Source: Williamsia sterculiae
GTDB taxonomy: Bacteria; Actinomycetota; Actinomycetes; Mycobacteriales; Mycobacteriaceae
Assembly (NCBI RefSeq): GCF_900156495.1
Contig: NZ_FTNT01000007.1
Coordinates: forward strand, 124,001-188,000
Reading direction: 5' to 3'
DNA: 64,000 bases
This document shows positions 37,655 to 45,638 of the stretch, in pieces. The position numbers were made by a program, and so were the translations under genes. The notes beneath the pieces are model-generated. The model was not told where the DNA came from, made no database searches, and was given only the letters and a program-made list of their open reading frames with translations. The first letter of the stretch is position 1; every line of letters begins with the position of its first letter.

Positions 37655-37986
37655 TGACTGCAACTCCTTGTCTCTGCCGGTCGGGTGCGCCGGGCAGGTC
37701 GACCCCCGTCTTGCGCCGCCGTTGGTGTGATCGAACGGCTCCCACGCGGACCACCGGTGGGCGGTCACGTGGGGTTCACCACTCATCGTGCCGCATGTCG
37801 AGGCGGTTGGCACCGGGCTCGAGAACAACTGCATGGGGCGGTGACCGGCGGTGATGTACAGGAGGAATCCACGCACCGGGTTGCAAGTTGCGTGCCCAGC
37901 ATGTTCTCTGGACACAACCCCGCGTCGACTGCGCCTGAAGGTGACATGAATCGGTCTACGCACTATTCGGCAGGAGGTCGCACCCG
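37655..37986. other. 332-base divergent intergenic region between aceE and the DUF3052 gene
   Basis: No gene is supported here. It must hold the promoters of both divergent genes. The TTGCAAGTTGCG at 37881-37892 resembles the RamB/PrpR-type element found upstream of prpD in this window; RamB controls aceE in Corynebacterium glutamicum, so it may be a site for such a regulator. An AGGAGG at about 37860 has no suitable start codon behind it. The AGGAGG at about 37973-37978 serves the DUF3052 gene. Confidence 0.5.
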
Positions 37987-38424
37987 TTGGTCACGGCCGC
38001 GGACGGTAATCGCCCAGAGAAGAATCGTGCAGAGAAGCTCGGATTCACCCCCAGCATGGTGGTGCAGGAGCTCGGCTGGGATGAGGATTCCGATGACGAC
38101 CTGCGCGCCGACATCGAGGATGCGATCGGTGCCGACATGCTCGACGAGGACGCCGACGACGTCATCGATGTCAGCGTGCTGTGGTGGCGCGACGGTGACG
38201 GCGACCTCGTCGACGCACTGATGGACGCGATCGGTCCGTTGGCCGACGACGGATTCGTCTGGGTGTTCACCCCCAAGACGGGGAGCCCCGGGCACGTGGA
38301 TCCGTCGGAGATCGCGGAGAGCGCCCCCACCGCGGGGCTCACGCCGACCTCCACGGTCAGCCTCGGTGACTGGTCGGGGTCGAGATTGGTGCAGCCCAAG
38401 GCGCGTGCCGGCAAACGTCCATGA
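37987..38424 (+). CDS. DUF3052 family protein
   Basis: A 145-residue acidic protein of the actinobacterial DUF3052 family (M. tuberculosis Rv2239c). TTG 37987 is used because AGGAGG stands eight bases upstream and no other start fits. Conserved parts are [40 protein letters not shown] and [21 protein letters not shown]; the C-terminus is a Ser/Thr/Pro tail. No catalytic site is known. It overlaps ahpE by 4 bases (ATGA), so the two are translated together, as in mycobacteria. A role linked to peroxide defence follows only from this pairing. Confidence 0.88.
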   Translation: MVTAADGNRPEKNRAEKLGFTPSMVVQELGWDEDSDDDLRADIEDAIGADMLDEDADDVIDVSVLWWRDGDGDLVDALMDAIGPLADDGFVWVFTPKTGSPGHVDPSEIAESAPTAGLTPTSTVSLGDWSGSRLVQPKARAGKRP

Positions 38425-38924
38425 CCACGTCGGGTTCGGTCGAGGTGGGCCCGGCGACGGGATCGCCGGGAGTAGGGGCCGATGCGCCGGACTTCCGGCT
38501 GCGTGACCAGAACAATCAGTGGGTGACGCTCGCGGATCGTCGCGGGCGCAAAGCAGTGCTGCTGGTGTTCTTCCCGTTGGCGTTCACCGGAAACTGCGAG
38601 GGCGAGCTCGGTCAGATCCGTGACCGGCTACCGCTGTTCCAGAACGACCAGGTCGACGTGATCGCGGTGTCGGTGGGTCCACCTCCGACACACAAGGTGT
38701 GGGCGTCGGCGCAGGGATATCTGTTCCCGATCCTCTCGGATTTCTGGCCGCACGGTGAGGTGGCCCGGAGCTACGGGGTCTTCGACGAACACCGCGGATA
38801 CGCCCAACGCGGCACGTTCCTGGTGGATCGCGACGGGGTGATCGCGTTCGCGGAGATGAACGGACCCGGTGAGGTGCGGGACCAGTCGCTTTGGGCGAAC
38901 GCGGTGGCCGCGCTAGATTCTTGA
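38421..38924 (+). CDS. ahpE: Peroxiredoxin AhpE, one-Cys type
   Basis: A 167-residue thioredoxin-fold peroxidase that reduces hydroperoxides and peroxynitrite. The peroxidatic Cys59 lies in FFPLAFTGNCEGELGQIRD, in the Prx signature; no second Cys exists in the protein, so it is a one-Cys enzyme and needs an outside thiol (mycoredoxin or mycothiol in relatives). The N-terminal DAPDFRLRDQNNQWVTLAD is typical of AhpE. Start codon ATG overlaps the DUF3052 stop. Its end is 38 bases before tRNA-Val, after which the mycobacterial gene order breaks. Confidence 0.94.
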   Translation: MTTSGSVEVGPATGSPGVGADAPDFRLRDQNNQWVTLADRRGRKAVLLVFFPLAFTGNCEGELGQIRDRLPLFQNDQVDVIAVSVGPPPTHKVWASAQGYLFPILSDFWPHGEVARSYGVFDEHRGYAQRGTFLVDRDGVIAFAEMNGPGEVRDQSLWANAVAALDS

Positions 38925-38962
38925 TGGTCGCGCGGACCCCAGGTCACCCATCGCGCGGTCAG

Positions 38963-39037
38963 GCGCGTATAGCTCAGCGGTAGAGCTCTGGTCTTACACA
39001 CCAGCGGTCGTAGGTTCAAATCCTACTGCGCGCACCA
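38963..39037 (+). tRNA. tRNA-Val (TAC)
   Basis: A 75-base gene with CCA encoded (39035-39037). Acceptor GCGCGTA/TGCGCGC, D-stem GCTC/GAGC, anticodon loop CTTACAC giving TAC, T-loop TTCAAAT. It stands at the left border of the AT-richer, non-syntenic stretch, a usual place for integration, although no direct repeat of its 3' end is seen nearby. Confidence 0.96.
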
Positions 39038-39233
39038 GGTCAGAGGGTTCCTTCGTCTCTTGTGCGATGTCACGATCATCAAAACTGTCACTAATGGTCG
39101 GCCACCCGCTTGATCGCCCCCGCGCGCGGACTTAGCGTCCGTCCGGGCGTCCAACGCCATCCACGTCGCCGCTGCTGAAGCTCAACGCTGTACTTCCTCG
39201 GTGCTGCCATGACTCTCATCATCCTTCCCAGGA

Positions 39234-39446
39234 TTGAAAGCCTCCATCAGACCCGGGGCGATTCAGTCGGACGGGTATGGGGTCAAAGACGGCAAAGTCT
39301 ACGTGTTTCAGCCTGATGAGCAAGATGGATACCATGGATATCGCGAAGAACGTACGCAGCGGATTCCTACTAAAGTTCTGAGGGAACTCCGAAATCGCGG
39401 GGATATTTCCAAATCGGATTACATCAAATTGAGGAAGGGAAAATGA
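39234..39446 (+). CDS. Probable C-terminal remnant of a polymorphic toxin
   Basis: A 70-residue basic protein read from a TTG; the frame is open from 39213 without a better start. The sequence (YGVKDGKVYVFQPDEQDGYH, then GY, and PTKVLRELRNRGDISKSDY) looks like the ends of secreted polymorphic toxins, where a small beta module is followed by 'P-x-x-VLR-x-L-x-x-x-G-x-IS' and a Lys/Arg tail. The large N-terminal delivery part is missing, so this is probably a broken or transferred toxin tip. Codon use is AT-richer than its neighbours. It overlaps the next gene by 4 bases, as toxin and immunity genes do. I cannot name the activity; the family resemblance is from memory. Confidence 0.45.
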   Translation: MKASIRPGAIQSDGYGVKDGKVYVFQPDEQDGYHGYREERTQRIPTKVLRELRNRGDISKSDYIKLRKGK

Positions 39447-39721
39447 GTCCTTCAATTGTTGCGTTGCGCCTGGAAGTGCGCGGACCACGTCACGACGGGG
39501 GTCGACACCCGGATTGGTTCGAGGACGTAGTGCTGGTCGCCTACGAAGGGCAGCCTGCCCGTGAGCACGTTCTGCTGCGCGGAAATCTGGAGTTGGAGCC
39601 AATGCTTGAGTGGCTATATGACTGCGAACTACAGGTCCGACAACATAAGCCGCTGATTACACAGCTGCCGGATGAAACGATAGGTCAGACCCTGGGCACG
39701 CTCGTACGACGCGATCAGTGA
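39443..39721 (+). CDS. Small acidic protein, possible immunity partner of the toxin remnant
   Basis: A 92-residue protein from ATG 39443, with GGAAGG upstream inside the previous gene. It has no signal peptide or membrane segment. Visible elements are a beta-rich first half (PSIVALRLEVRG, WFEDVVLVAY) and an amphipathic helix around residues 52-68 (LEPMLEWLYDCELQVR). I recognise no family. The 4-base overlap with the toxin-like fragment, the size and the acidic, soluble nature fit an immunity protein. Base composition differs from the conserved genes around, a sign of transfer. Certainty about coding is moderate, about function low. Confidence 0.5.
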   Translation: MSPSIVALRLEVRGPRHDGGRHPDWFEDVVLVAYEGQPAREHVLLRGNLELEPMLEWLYDCELQVRQHKPLITQLPDETIGQTLGTLVRRDQ

Positions 39722-39761
39722 TGATCTTCCGCAAGATGTTATCGACATAGCGGCCGAGGCC

Positions 39762-39971
39762 TTGTACCAGTACAACGCCCATCACAACGTGTCTTTTGGT
39801 GCGTTAGGAACAAGTGGCGTACCCCGACTGCTTCTTGGTCAGGGTGTGAACGGGACTGAAATAGCGAACTGGATAGACGATTTAGGGTCTGATGAGGCCT
39901 GGAGTTACGTCTTCAACGTTGACGATTTCTACAGTCACCTACCGGCTATGAATTCAGGACAACGAACGTAA
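39762..39971 (+). CDS. Hypothetical protein or gene fragment
   Basis: The frame is open from 39684 to 39971, but its only normal start is the TTG at 39762, 69 residues from the end; the residues before it (DDLPQDVIDIAAEALYQYNA) also look protein-like. I suspect the true start is lost or a frameshift joins it to the gene before. The visible part, with SFGALGTSGVPRLLLGQG and WIDDLGSDEAWSYVFNVDDF, is acidic and soluble and resembles the size and style of immunity or adaptor proteins. It overlaps the SnoaL-like gene tail by 18 bases on the other strand. No family recognised. Confidence 0.35.
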   Translation: MYQYNAHHNVSFGALGTSGVPRLLLGQGVNGTEIANWIDDLGSDEAWSYVFNVDDFYSHLPAMNSGQRT

Positions 39972-40379
39972 GGTGGCCCCAGTTGCCACCAGGTGATCCC
40001 GTACCGCGGCGGCGAGGTCGCCCCAGCAGCGGACGATTTTATCGTCGGCCAACGTGTACATAGCCAACTCCTGCACATTGACCCGCTGATGGGTTGGTTC
40101 GACACCACGAAAGAGTCCCGTATGAGTACCGGTGTCCGTGAGACGTGCCGATATCAAAGAGCCTTCGACGATGATGTCCTCGATTTCCCAGTGGTAATCC
40201 GGAAATCCTGCGACGACGTCACGTAGTCCTTGGGTATACGCGCTCAACCCGACCGGGCCATCGGCTACGACGACATCGTCGGCAACGAAGTCACCCAAGT
40301 CGCTGAACCGGCGCTCGTTGCACGTAGTGATGTATTCGCGGTATCGGGCTTTCATGCAATCCGTGCCGTCACCCAGCAT
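39954..40379 (-). CDS. SnoaL-like / ester-cyclase-like small protein
   Basis: A 141-residue alpha+beta barrel protein of the NTF2-like SnoaL group. ATG 40379 has AGGAG seven bases upstream. Typical segments are YREYITTCNERRFSDLGDFV at the start, VAGFPDYHWEIEDIIVEG in the middle (family 'D-x-x-x-x-I-x-x-x-I-x-E-G') and TDTGTHTGLFRGVEPTHQRV, matching the 'G-x-H-x-G-x-F-x-G-x-x-PTG' stretch of ester cyclases. Members range from polyketide cyclases to binding proteins with no enzyme activity. No biosynthetic cluster lies here, so a role cannot be given. Upstream lies a 28-base perfect palindrome. Confidence 0.78.
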   Translation of the reverse strand: MLGDGTDCMKARYREYITTCNERRFSDLGDFVADDVVVADGPVGLSAYTQGLRDVVAGFPDYHWEIEDIIVEGSLISARLTDTGTHTGLFRGVEPTHQRVNVQELAMYTLADDKIVRCWGDLAAAVRDHLVATGATLRSLS

Positions 40380-40456
40380 CCACGTCTCCTAGCGCCACGT
40401 CGTACGCCCACTACCGTACGACGGCTCTCTTCACGGCCTCAAACACAACGCTGTGC

Positions 40457-40484
40457 CAACATCGCTGAATTCAGCGATGTTGGT
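40457..40484. repeat. Perfect 28-base palindrome
   Basis: Fourteen bases (CCAACATCGCTGAA) are followed at once by their exact reverse complement, with no loop. It lies 78-105 bases before the SnoaL-like gene start and 90 bases after the end of glutathione peroxidase, both leftward. It may be a terminator of the peroxidase message or a repressor site for the SnoaL-like gene. A spacer-free palindrome fits an operator better than a hairpin. Confidence 0.8.
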
Positions 40485-40574
40485 TGGAGCGGATACTGCG
40501 TCCCGTTGACTCCGACCCGTGCACCGGTCGGTTACCAGAGGCCGACCACGCAGGGGCCTGCGCATCGTGACGCC

Positions 40575-41051
40575 CTACAGCACCTTGGCGATCTTGTCCG
40601 TCAGCTTCTCCGGCTTGGTCGCCGGGCTGTAGCGATCGACCACACCGCCGGACCGGTCGACCAGGAATTTGGTGAAGTTCCACTTGATTCGGCCACCGAG
40701 GACGCCCGACTTCTGCGACCGCAGCCACCGATACAGCGGATGTGCGTCACCGCCGTTGACGTCGATCTTGGCGAACATCGGGAAGGTGACGTCGTAGGTG
40801 AGGCTGCAGAAGTTCTTGATCTCGTCGGCGTTCCCCGGCTCCTGGTGGCCGAATTGATCGCAGGGGAACCCGAGCACCTCGAGCCCCTGATCCGCGAATT
40901 CCCGGTGGAGCGCCTCGAGGCCCTTGTATTGCGGCGTGAACCCGCACTGTGACGCCGTGTTGACGATCAACAGCGGTTTTCCGCGAAAGATGTCCAGGTC
41001 GACCTGGTGGCCGTCGATATCGGTGGCGGTGAAGTCGTAGACAGTGGTCAT
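40575..41051 (-). CDS. Glutathione-peroxidase-family protein, Cys type
   Basis: A 158-residue thioredoxin-fold peroxidase. Catalytic Cys36 (not selenocysteine) is in VNTASQCGFTPQYKGL; the Gln is in GFPCDQFGHQEPG, where the nearby Cys may be the resolving one, and the Trp-Asn pair in IKWNFTKFLVDR. Actinobacteria mostly lack glutathione, so thioredoxin is the likely electron donor, as for many bacterial and plant Cys-type members. ATG 41051 is the natural family start; the frame is open further up but into the WYL regulator tail. The gap between the two is only 19 bases, so they may share a message. Confidence 0.93.
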   Translation of the reverse strand: MTTVYDFTATDIDGHQVDLDIFRGKPLLIVNTASQCGFTPQYKGLEALHREFADQGLEVLGFPCDQFGHQEPGNADEIKNFCSLTYDVTFPMFAKIDVNGGDAHPLYRWLRSQKSGVLGGRIKWNFTKFLVDRSGGVVDRYSPATKPEKLTDKIAKVL

Positions 41052-41070
41052 GGTGTGTTGTTCGCTACCT

Positions 41071-42084
41071 CTACGCTTGCGGATGGTCCACATCGGATGA
41101 CGTTTCTGCCACCCTAATCGCCCGCCGATAGCGTGCTCCCACACGATCGTGGTACTCGGCGACAGCGAGACACTCGTCGCGCAACTCCGTCGGCCCGATG
41201 ACCGTGAACTCCTGGTCGAACGCGCTCAACCATCGTGCCAGCGAGGTCATCGACTGTCCGAACAGCGTCACGTCACAGAACGATTCGTCACCGGACTCGA
41301 CCGAGCCCCAGTCCTCGTGCACCATCGCCGCGACCGTCTCCAATGGCGCGTGGACGCGCACGCGGGCCACCGCGGAGCGGCGTACCGTACCCAGACTGCG
41401 TGCGACGAACGCCGCGGCCCCACCGTCGGGCAACGCGCGCGCGGTGAATCGCGGGCCGGTCGGGATCTTGGGGGTCATCCGATCCACCCGGAACGACCGC
41501 CAATCGTCGCGGCTGATGTCCCAACTGAGCAGATACCACCGCAACCCGTTGCGCACCAGCCGATATGGTTCCACCTCGCGGCGACTCTCGGTCCCGTCGT
41601 GGGATCGGTAGTCGAACCGCAACCGCTCGGTGCGGTGGCAGGCCACCCCGATCTGGGCCAGCACATCGGCATCCACCGACGACCGCGGCGCGGGACGGCT
41701 GACCGACTCGACCTGCAGCGCGTCCAGGCGATGGCGCAACCGGGACGGCATCACCTGCCGCAGCTTGGTGATGGCTCGCACCGACGCCTCCTCCAAACCC
41801 GACACCGCTCCGGTGGCCGCGGCGTCGAGCCCCACCGCCACCGCCAGCACCTCCTGGTCGTCGAGTAACAACGGCGGCATCTCGGCCCCGGCGCCCAGCT
41901 GGTAGCCGCCGCCGACGCCGACCGTCGCCTCCACCGGATAACCGAGGTCGCGCAACCGCTCCACATCGCGACGCACCGTCCGGGTGGTGATGTCGAGCCG
42001 TCGCGCGAGCTCCGCCCCCGACCAGTCGCGCCGGGTCTGCAGCAGCGAGAGCAGGCGCAGCAGCCGCGCCGAGGTGTCCAACAT
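41071..42084 (-). CDS. WYL-domain helix-turn-helix transcriptional regulator
   Basis: A 337-residue YafY/DeoR-like regulator. The N-terminal HTH_11 domain (LDTSARLLRLLSLLQ, then LARRLDITTRTVRRDVERL) is followed by a linker, the WYL domain with NGLRWYLLSWD near residue 180, and a WCX C-terminal domain. WYL domains bind nucleic acids or small ligands. I place the start at ATG 42084, where homologues begin; ATGs at 42093, 42096 and 42105 are in frame, but the last lies inside an inverted repeat. It is divergent from an ABC exporter, with a 9-base inverted repeat between them, so it probably controls that exporter and itself. Confidence 0.88.
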   Translation of the reverse strand: MLDTSARLLRLLSLLQTRRDWSGAELARRLDITTRTVRRDVERLRDLGYPVEATVGVGGGYQLGAGAEMPPLLLDDQEVLAVAVGLDAAATGAVSGLEEASVRAITKLRQVMPSRLRHRLDALQVESVSRPAPRSSVDADVLAQIGVACHRTERLRFDYRSHDGTESRREVEPYRLVRNGLRWYLLSWDISRDDWRSFRVDRMTPKIPTGPRFTARALPDGGAAAFVARSLGTVRRSAVARVRVHAPLETVAAMVHEDWGSVESGDESFCDVTLFGQSMTSLARWLSAFDQEFTVIGPTELRDECLAVAEYHDRVGARYRRAIRVAETSSDVDHPQA

Positions 42085-42103
42085 GTCGATCATCATCGCG
42101 CAC

Positions 42104-42128
42104 ATCGAGGACCGAATCTGTCCTCGAT
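42104..42128. promoter_or_regulatory. Inverted repeat between WYL regulator and ABC exporter, likely operator
   Basis: ATCGAGGAC and GTCCTCGAT are perfect 9-base arms with a 7-base spacer (16-base centre-to-centre, about 1.5 turns). The element lies 20 bases upstream of the chosen regulator start and 48 bases before the exporter ATG. A binding site for the WYL regulator is the simplest reading. Confidence 0.65.
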
Positions 42129-42176
42129 TGCTTCTAGCGTCGTGATCACCGTCAGAACAACAGACCGGGAGTGCAG

Positions 42177-43187
42177 ATGACCATCAGTGAGATCGTGGAC
42201 CCAGGCAGCATCGTCGCCGACCCCGTCATCGAGGTGCGGGGGCTGACCAAGACCTTCCGACGCCACAAGACCATCGTCGAGGCGGTCGCCGGTATCGACC
42301 TCACGGTGCGCCGCGGTGAACTGGTCGCATTGCTCGGACCGAACGGGGCCGGCAAATCGACCACCCTGAGGATGCTCACCACCCTGCTCCAGCCCACCGC
42401 TGGTACCGCGCTGCTGGCCGGGCGCAGCGTGGTCGACGAGCCCGATGAGGTTCGCAGGCGGATCGGTTACGTCGGTCAGGGCAACGGCGCCGGGCACAAC
42501 CAGCGCGTCCGTGAGGAACTGATCATGCAGGGTCGGTGCTACGGCCTGAGCAAGATCGAAAGCGTCACTCGGGCTGTTGAACTCGTCGACGCGCTGGACC
42601 TCGGTGAGCTCGTCGACCGTCGGGTGGGCACCTTGTCCGGAGGTCAGCGCCGTCGCCTCGACATCGCCCTGGGCATCGTGCATCGTCCGGAGATCATCTT
42701 TCTCGACGAGCCGACCACCGGCATGGATCCGCAGAGCCGCGCCAACCTGTGGGATCACATCGGCCGTCTGCGTGAGCAGACCGGGGCGACCATCATCCTG
42801 ACCACCCACTACCTCGACGAGGCAGACGCGATGGCCGAGCGGGTGGTGGTCATCGACCACGGCACCGTGATCGCCGACGATTCGGCCACCGCGCTCAAAG
42901 CGAACCTGGCCGGTGACCGGATCGCGCTGACGGTCGAACAGGACACGGCGGCAATCGCTCTGGCAGACCTCGCCGGAGACAACCCAGCGGTCGACGCGGT
43001 GGTCCGGCGTGGCGCGACGGTCACGTTACGGGTGACCCGGTCGCGACAACTCCTTGCCGAACTCATCACCCTCGCCGCCCATCAGGGCATCACCGTCACC
43101 GCAGCCGAGGCCACACACCCCACCCTCGACGACGTGTTCCTCGGCCTCACCGGCCGTAGTCTGCGCGAATCCGCCACCGCCGCCTGA
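42177..43187 (+). CDS. ABC transporter ATP-binding protein, DrrA/daunorubicin-resistance type
   Basis: A 336-residue ATPase. ATG 42177 has GGGAG six bases upstream. Walker A is LLGPNGAGKSTT, the signature VGTLSGGQRRRLDIALG, Walker B IIFLDEPTTGMDP, and the switch His lies in ILTTHYLDEADAM. The C-terminal 80 residues form the DrrA-type extension (DUF4162-like), which sets this group apart. It energises export of a drug or lipid by the neighbouring permease, 27 bases downstream. The divergent WYL regulator probably controls both. Substrate unknown. Confidence 0.93.
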   Translation: MTISEIVDPGSIVADPVIEVRGLTKTFRRHKTIVEAVAGIDLTVRRGELVALLGPNGAGKSTTLRMLTTLLQPTAGTALLAGRSVVDEPDEVRRRIGYVGQGNGAGHNQRVREELIMQGRCYGLSKIESVTRAVELVDALDLGELVDRRVGTLSGGQRRRLDIALGIVHRPEIIFLDEPTTGMDPQSRANLWDHIGRLREQTGATIILTTHYLDEADAMAERVVVIDHGTVIADDSATALKANLAGDRIALTVEQDTAAIALADLAGDNPAVDAVVRRGATVTLRVTRSRQLLAELITLAAHQGITVTAAEATHPTLDDVFLGLTGRSLRESATAA

Positions 43188-43214
43188 TATTTCCATCGAC
43201 CACAGGAGAAACCG

Positions 43215-43988
43215 ATGTCCGTTTCCGCCCCCGCCGTCGTCCGCGACTCGTCATTGGTCATGGTCCGTGAACTGCGGCCCACCGTCCGTGACCCGTTCAC
43301 CGTGATCTTCAGCCTCATCCAACCGTTGATCCTGCTGGCGCTGTTCGGTCCGCTGCTCGACGGCGTGCCCGGTGCCGACACCGCAGGCAACGTGTGGAAT
43401 TGGTTCATCCCTGGCGTGCTGGCGATGATCGCGATCTTCGGTACGTCGATGACCGGATCCAACCTGCTGGCCGAGATGCAACAGGGCAGTCACGAGCGGA
43501 TGCTGGTGACCCCGCTGTCGCGTAGTGCGCTGCTGATCGGCCGGGCGCTCAAGGAGATGGTGCCGCTGGCCGCGCAGGCGGTGGTGATCCTGCTCATCGG
43601 CCTTCCCCTGGGTTTCGGCATCGACCTGGCCGGTGCGGCCATCGGCATCCTCATCCTGGGCCTCTTCGGAATCGGTCTCGGCGCACTTTCGTACACGCTG
43701 GCGTTGACGGTCCGCAATCAGGACTGGATGTTCTGGACCGTCCAGCAGACGCTGATGTTCCCCATGCTGATCCTCTCCGGGACCATGTTGCCGCTGGACA
43801 ACGCGCCACGGTGGATGCGGCTGTTGGTAGACGTCAACCCGTTGGCCTACGTGGTCACCGCCGAGCGGTCGCTGTTCGCCGGTCACCTCACCGACGGCTC
43901 GGTCGGCAAGGGTGCGTTCGCCGCACTCGTCGTCGCGGTGGTGGGCATCGTGGTCGGCGTGCGCAAGGTGGGCGCGGGCGTTCGTTGA
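43215..43988 (+). CDS. ABC-2 type transporter permease, DrrB-like
   Basis: A 257-residue permease with six membrane segments (about residues 30-48, 62-80, 112-132, 138-160, 173-192 and 230-248). Family features are [20 protein letters not shown] before the first segment, and the ABC-2 signature around [20 protein letters not shown], which contacts the ATPase. The start ATG follows an AGGAG at seven bases. Together with the upstream ATPase it makes a two-gene exporter. Its stop codon overlaps the -35 hexamer of the catalase promoter. Confidence 0.92.
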   Translation: MSVSAPAVVRDSSLVMVRELRPTVRDPFTVIFSLIQPLILLALFGPLLDGVPGADTAGNVWNWFIPGVLAMIAIFGTSMTGSNLLAEMQQGSHERMLVTPLSRSALLIGRALKEMVPLAAQAVVILLIGLPLGFGIDLAGAAIGILILGLFGIGLGALSYTLALTVRNQDWMFWTVQQTLMFPMLILSGTMLPLDNAPRWMRLLVDVNPLAYVVTAERSLFAGHLTDGSVGKGAFAALVVAVVGIVVGVRKVGAGVR

Positions 43989-44015
43989 CACTGCGACGTC
44001 GGCGGTGTCTAGACT
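43985..44015 (+). promoter_or_regulatory. Promoter upstream of catalase (TTGACA ... TAGACT)
   Basis: TTGACA (43985-43990) overlaps the permease stop codon; TAGACT (44010-44015) follows after 19 bases. The spacing is slightly long for a housekeeping sigma factor, but both hexamers fit well. A leader of about 65 bases precedes the catalase start. Confidence 0.5.
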
Positions 44016-44085
44016 CGAACCGACGACCCCTGCAGCCCCAGGGGGTGAGACGCTCGCGATTCGCGAGTTGCCCATGGGAGGCATG

Positions 44086-45603
44086 ATGTCTGACAGTCCT
44101 TTTTTCACCACACGTGATTCCGGTGCCCCAGCGGACAGTGACGAGCATTCGCTGACCGTCGGCGCGAGCGGCCCGATCGTCCTGCACGACCATTACCTGA
44201 TCGAGCAGATGGCGCAGTTCAACCGGGAACGCATCCCGGAACGCCAACCGCACGCCAAGGGCAGCGGCGCCTTCGGCACCTTCGAGACCACCGCCGACGT
44301 CTCCGACGTGACGTCCGCGGCGTTCCTGCAGCCAGGAGTCACAACCGAGATGGCGGCACGGTTCTCGACCGTCGCGGGGGAGCGGGGCAGCCCAGACACC
44401 TGGCGCGACCCCCGCGGTTTCGCGCTGAAGTTCTACACCACCGAGGGCATCTACGACATGGTCGGCAACAACACGCCGGTCTTCTTCGTCAAGGACCCGT
44501 TGAAGTTCCAGCACTTCATCCGTTCGCAGAAGCGCCGCGCCGACAACAATCTGCGTGACCACGACATGCAGTGGGACTTCTGGACGCTGTCCCCGGAGTC
44601 GGCGCATCAGGTCACCTGGTTGATGGGTGACCGCGGAATTCCGAAGACCTGGCGGCACATGAACGGCTACAGCTCACACACCTATCTGTGGGTCAACGCC
44701 CAGGGGGTGAAGACGTGGGTGAAGTACCATTTCCACACCGATCAGGGTCTGGAGTTCCTCACCCAGGACGAAGGTGACCAGATGGCGTCGGCAGACACCG
44801 ACTTCCACACCCGTGATCTGTTCGAATCCATTGCTGCGGGGCATTTTCCGAGTTGGACCCTGAAGGTTCAGTTGATGCCGTATGACGACGCGATCAGCTA
44901 CCGGTTCAACCCGTTCGACCTGACCAAGGTGTGGCCGCACGCCGACTACCCGCTGCGCGAGGTCGGTAGGTTCACGCTGCACACCAACGCCACCGACAAC
45001 CACGCCCAGATCGAGCAGTTGGCGTTCGAGCCCAACAACACCGTGCCCGGAATCGGGTTCAGTCCGGACCGGATGTTGCTCGGTCGCGTGTTCTCCTACG
45101 CCGACGCCCACCGAGCGCGACTGGGGGTCAACTACAAGCAGATCCCGGTGAACGCACCGCGCAACGAAGTGCACTCGTATTCCAAGGACGGTGGCATGCG
45201 CATCACCCCGGTATCCGACCCGGTGTACGCACCCAACTCCAAGGGAGGGCCTGCCGCGACCTTCGGTGGCCAGCACGAGCCGCAGTGGGCGGCCGACGGT
45301 GACATCGTCCGGACCGCCTACGTCGACCACCCCGCAGACGACGACTGGGGTCAGGCCGGAACTCTCGTCCGCGAGGTGTTGGACGACGCGGCGCGTACTC
45401 GACTCGTGGACAACGTGGTGGGGCATCTGCTCAACGGTGTCACCGACCCGGTGCTGGAGCGGGCCTACGAGTACTGGCACCGCATCGACCCCGACCTGGG
45501 TGCGCGCATCAAGGCAGACGTCGCCGAGAAGCAGGACGAAGGGGACCCGAAAGCCGACGAGCAGGCCAACCCGGCGCGGTCGTCGATGCGGGCAAAGGTC
45601 TGA
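44086..45603 (+). CDS. Monofunctional haem catalase
   Basis: A 505-residue catalase that dismutates hydrogen peroxide in the cytosol. The distal His56 is in [19 protein letters not shown], the distal Asn in [16 protein letters not shown], and the proximal haem Tyr in [18 protein letters not shown]. The length is that of small-subunit (clade 3 type) catalases. Three ATGs are in frame; 44086 has the only workable distance (four bases) to GGGAGG, and 44074 is a second choice. It has its own promoter after the ABC exporter genes. With AhpE and the peroxidase nearby it adds to peroxide defence. Confidence 0.95.
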   Translation: MSDSPFFTTRDSGAPADSDEHSLTVGASGPIVLHDHYLIEQMAQFNRERIPERQPHAKGSGAFGTFETTADVSDVTSAAFLQPGVTTEMAARFSTVAGERGSPDTWRDPRGFALKFYTTEGIYDMVGNNTPVFFVKDPLKFQHFIRSQKRRADNNLRDHDMQWDFWTLSPESAHQVTWLMGDRGIPKTWRHMNGYSSHTYLWVNAQGVKTWVKYHFHTDQGLEFLTQDEGDQMASADTDFHTRDLFESIAAGHFPSWTLKVQLMPYDDAISYRFNPFDLTKVWPHADYPLREVGRFTLHTNATDNHAQIEQLAFEPNNTVPGIGFSPDRMLLGRVFSYADAHRARLGVNYKQIPVNAPRNEVHSYSKDGGMRITPVSDPVYAPNSKGGPAATFGGQHEPQWAADGDIVRTAYVDHPADDDWGQAGTLVREVLDDAARTRLVDNVVGHLLNGVTDPVLERAYEYWHRIDPDLGARIKADVAEKQDEGDPKADEQANPARSSMRAKV

Positions 45604-45638
45604 TGCCGTGGTCGCTCATCGGCCGAGAGCGCGGGTGA

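Noticed and set aside
39209-39320. A 36-codon frame from an ATG just before the toxin-like fragment
   Set aside because: Very short, no ribosome site, and it overlaps the more protein-like frame.
38963-40460. Attachment-site repeat of the tRNA-Val 3' end
   Set aside because: I looked for another copy of the tRNA end in the following 1.5 kb and saw none, and there is no integrase gene, so a simple integrated element is not supported.
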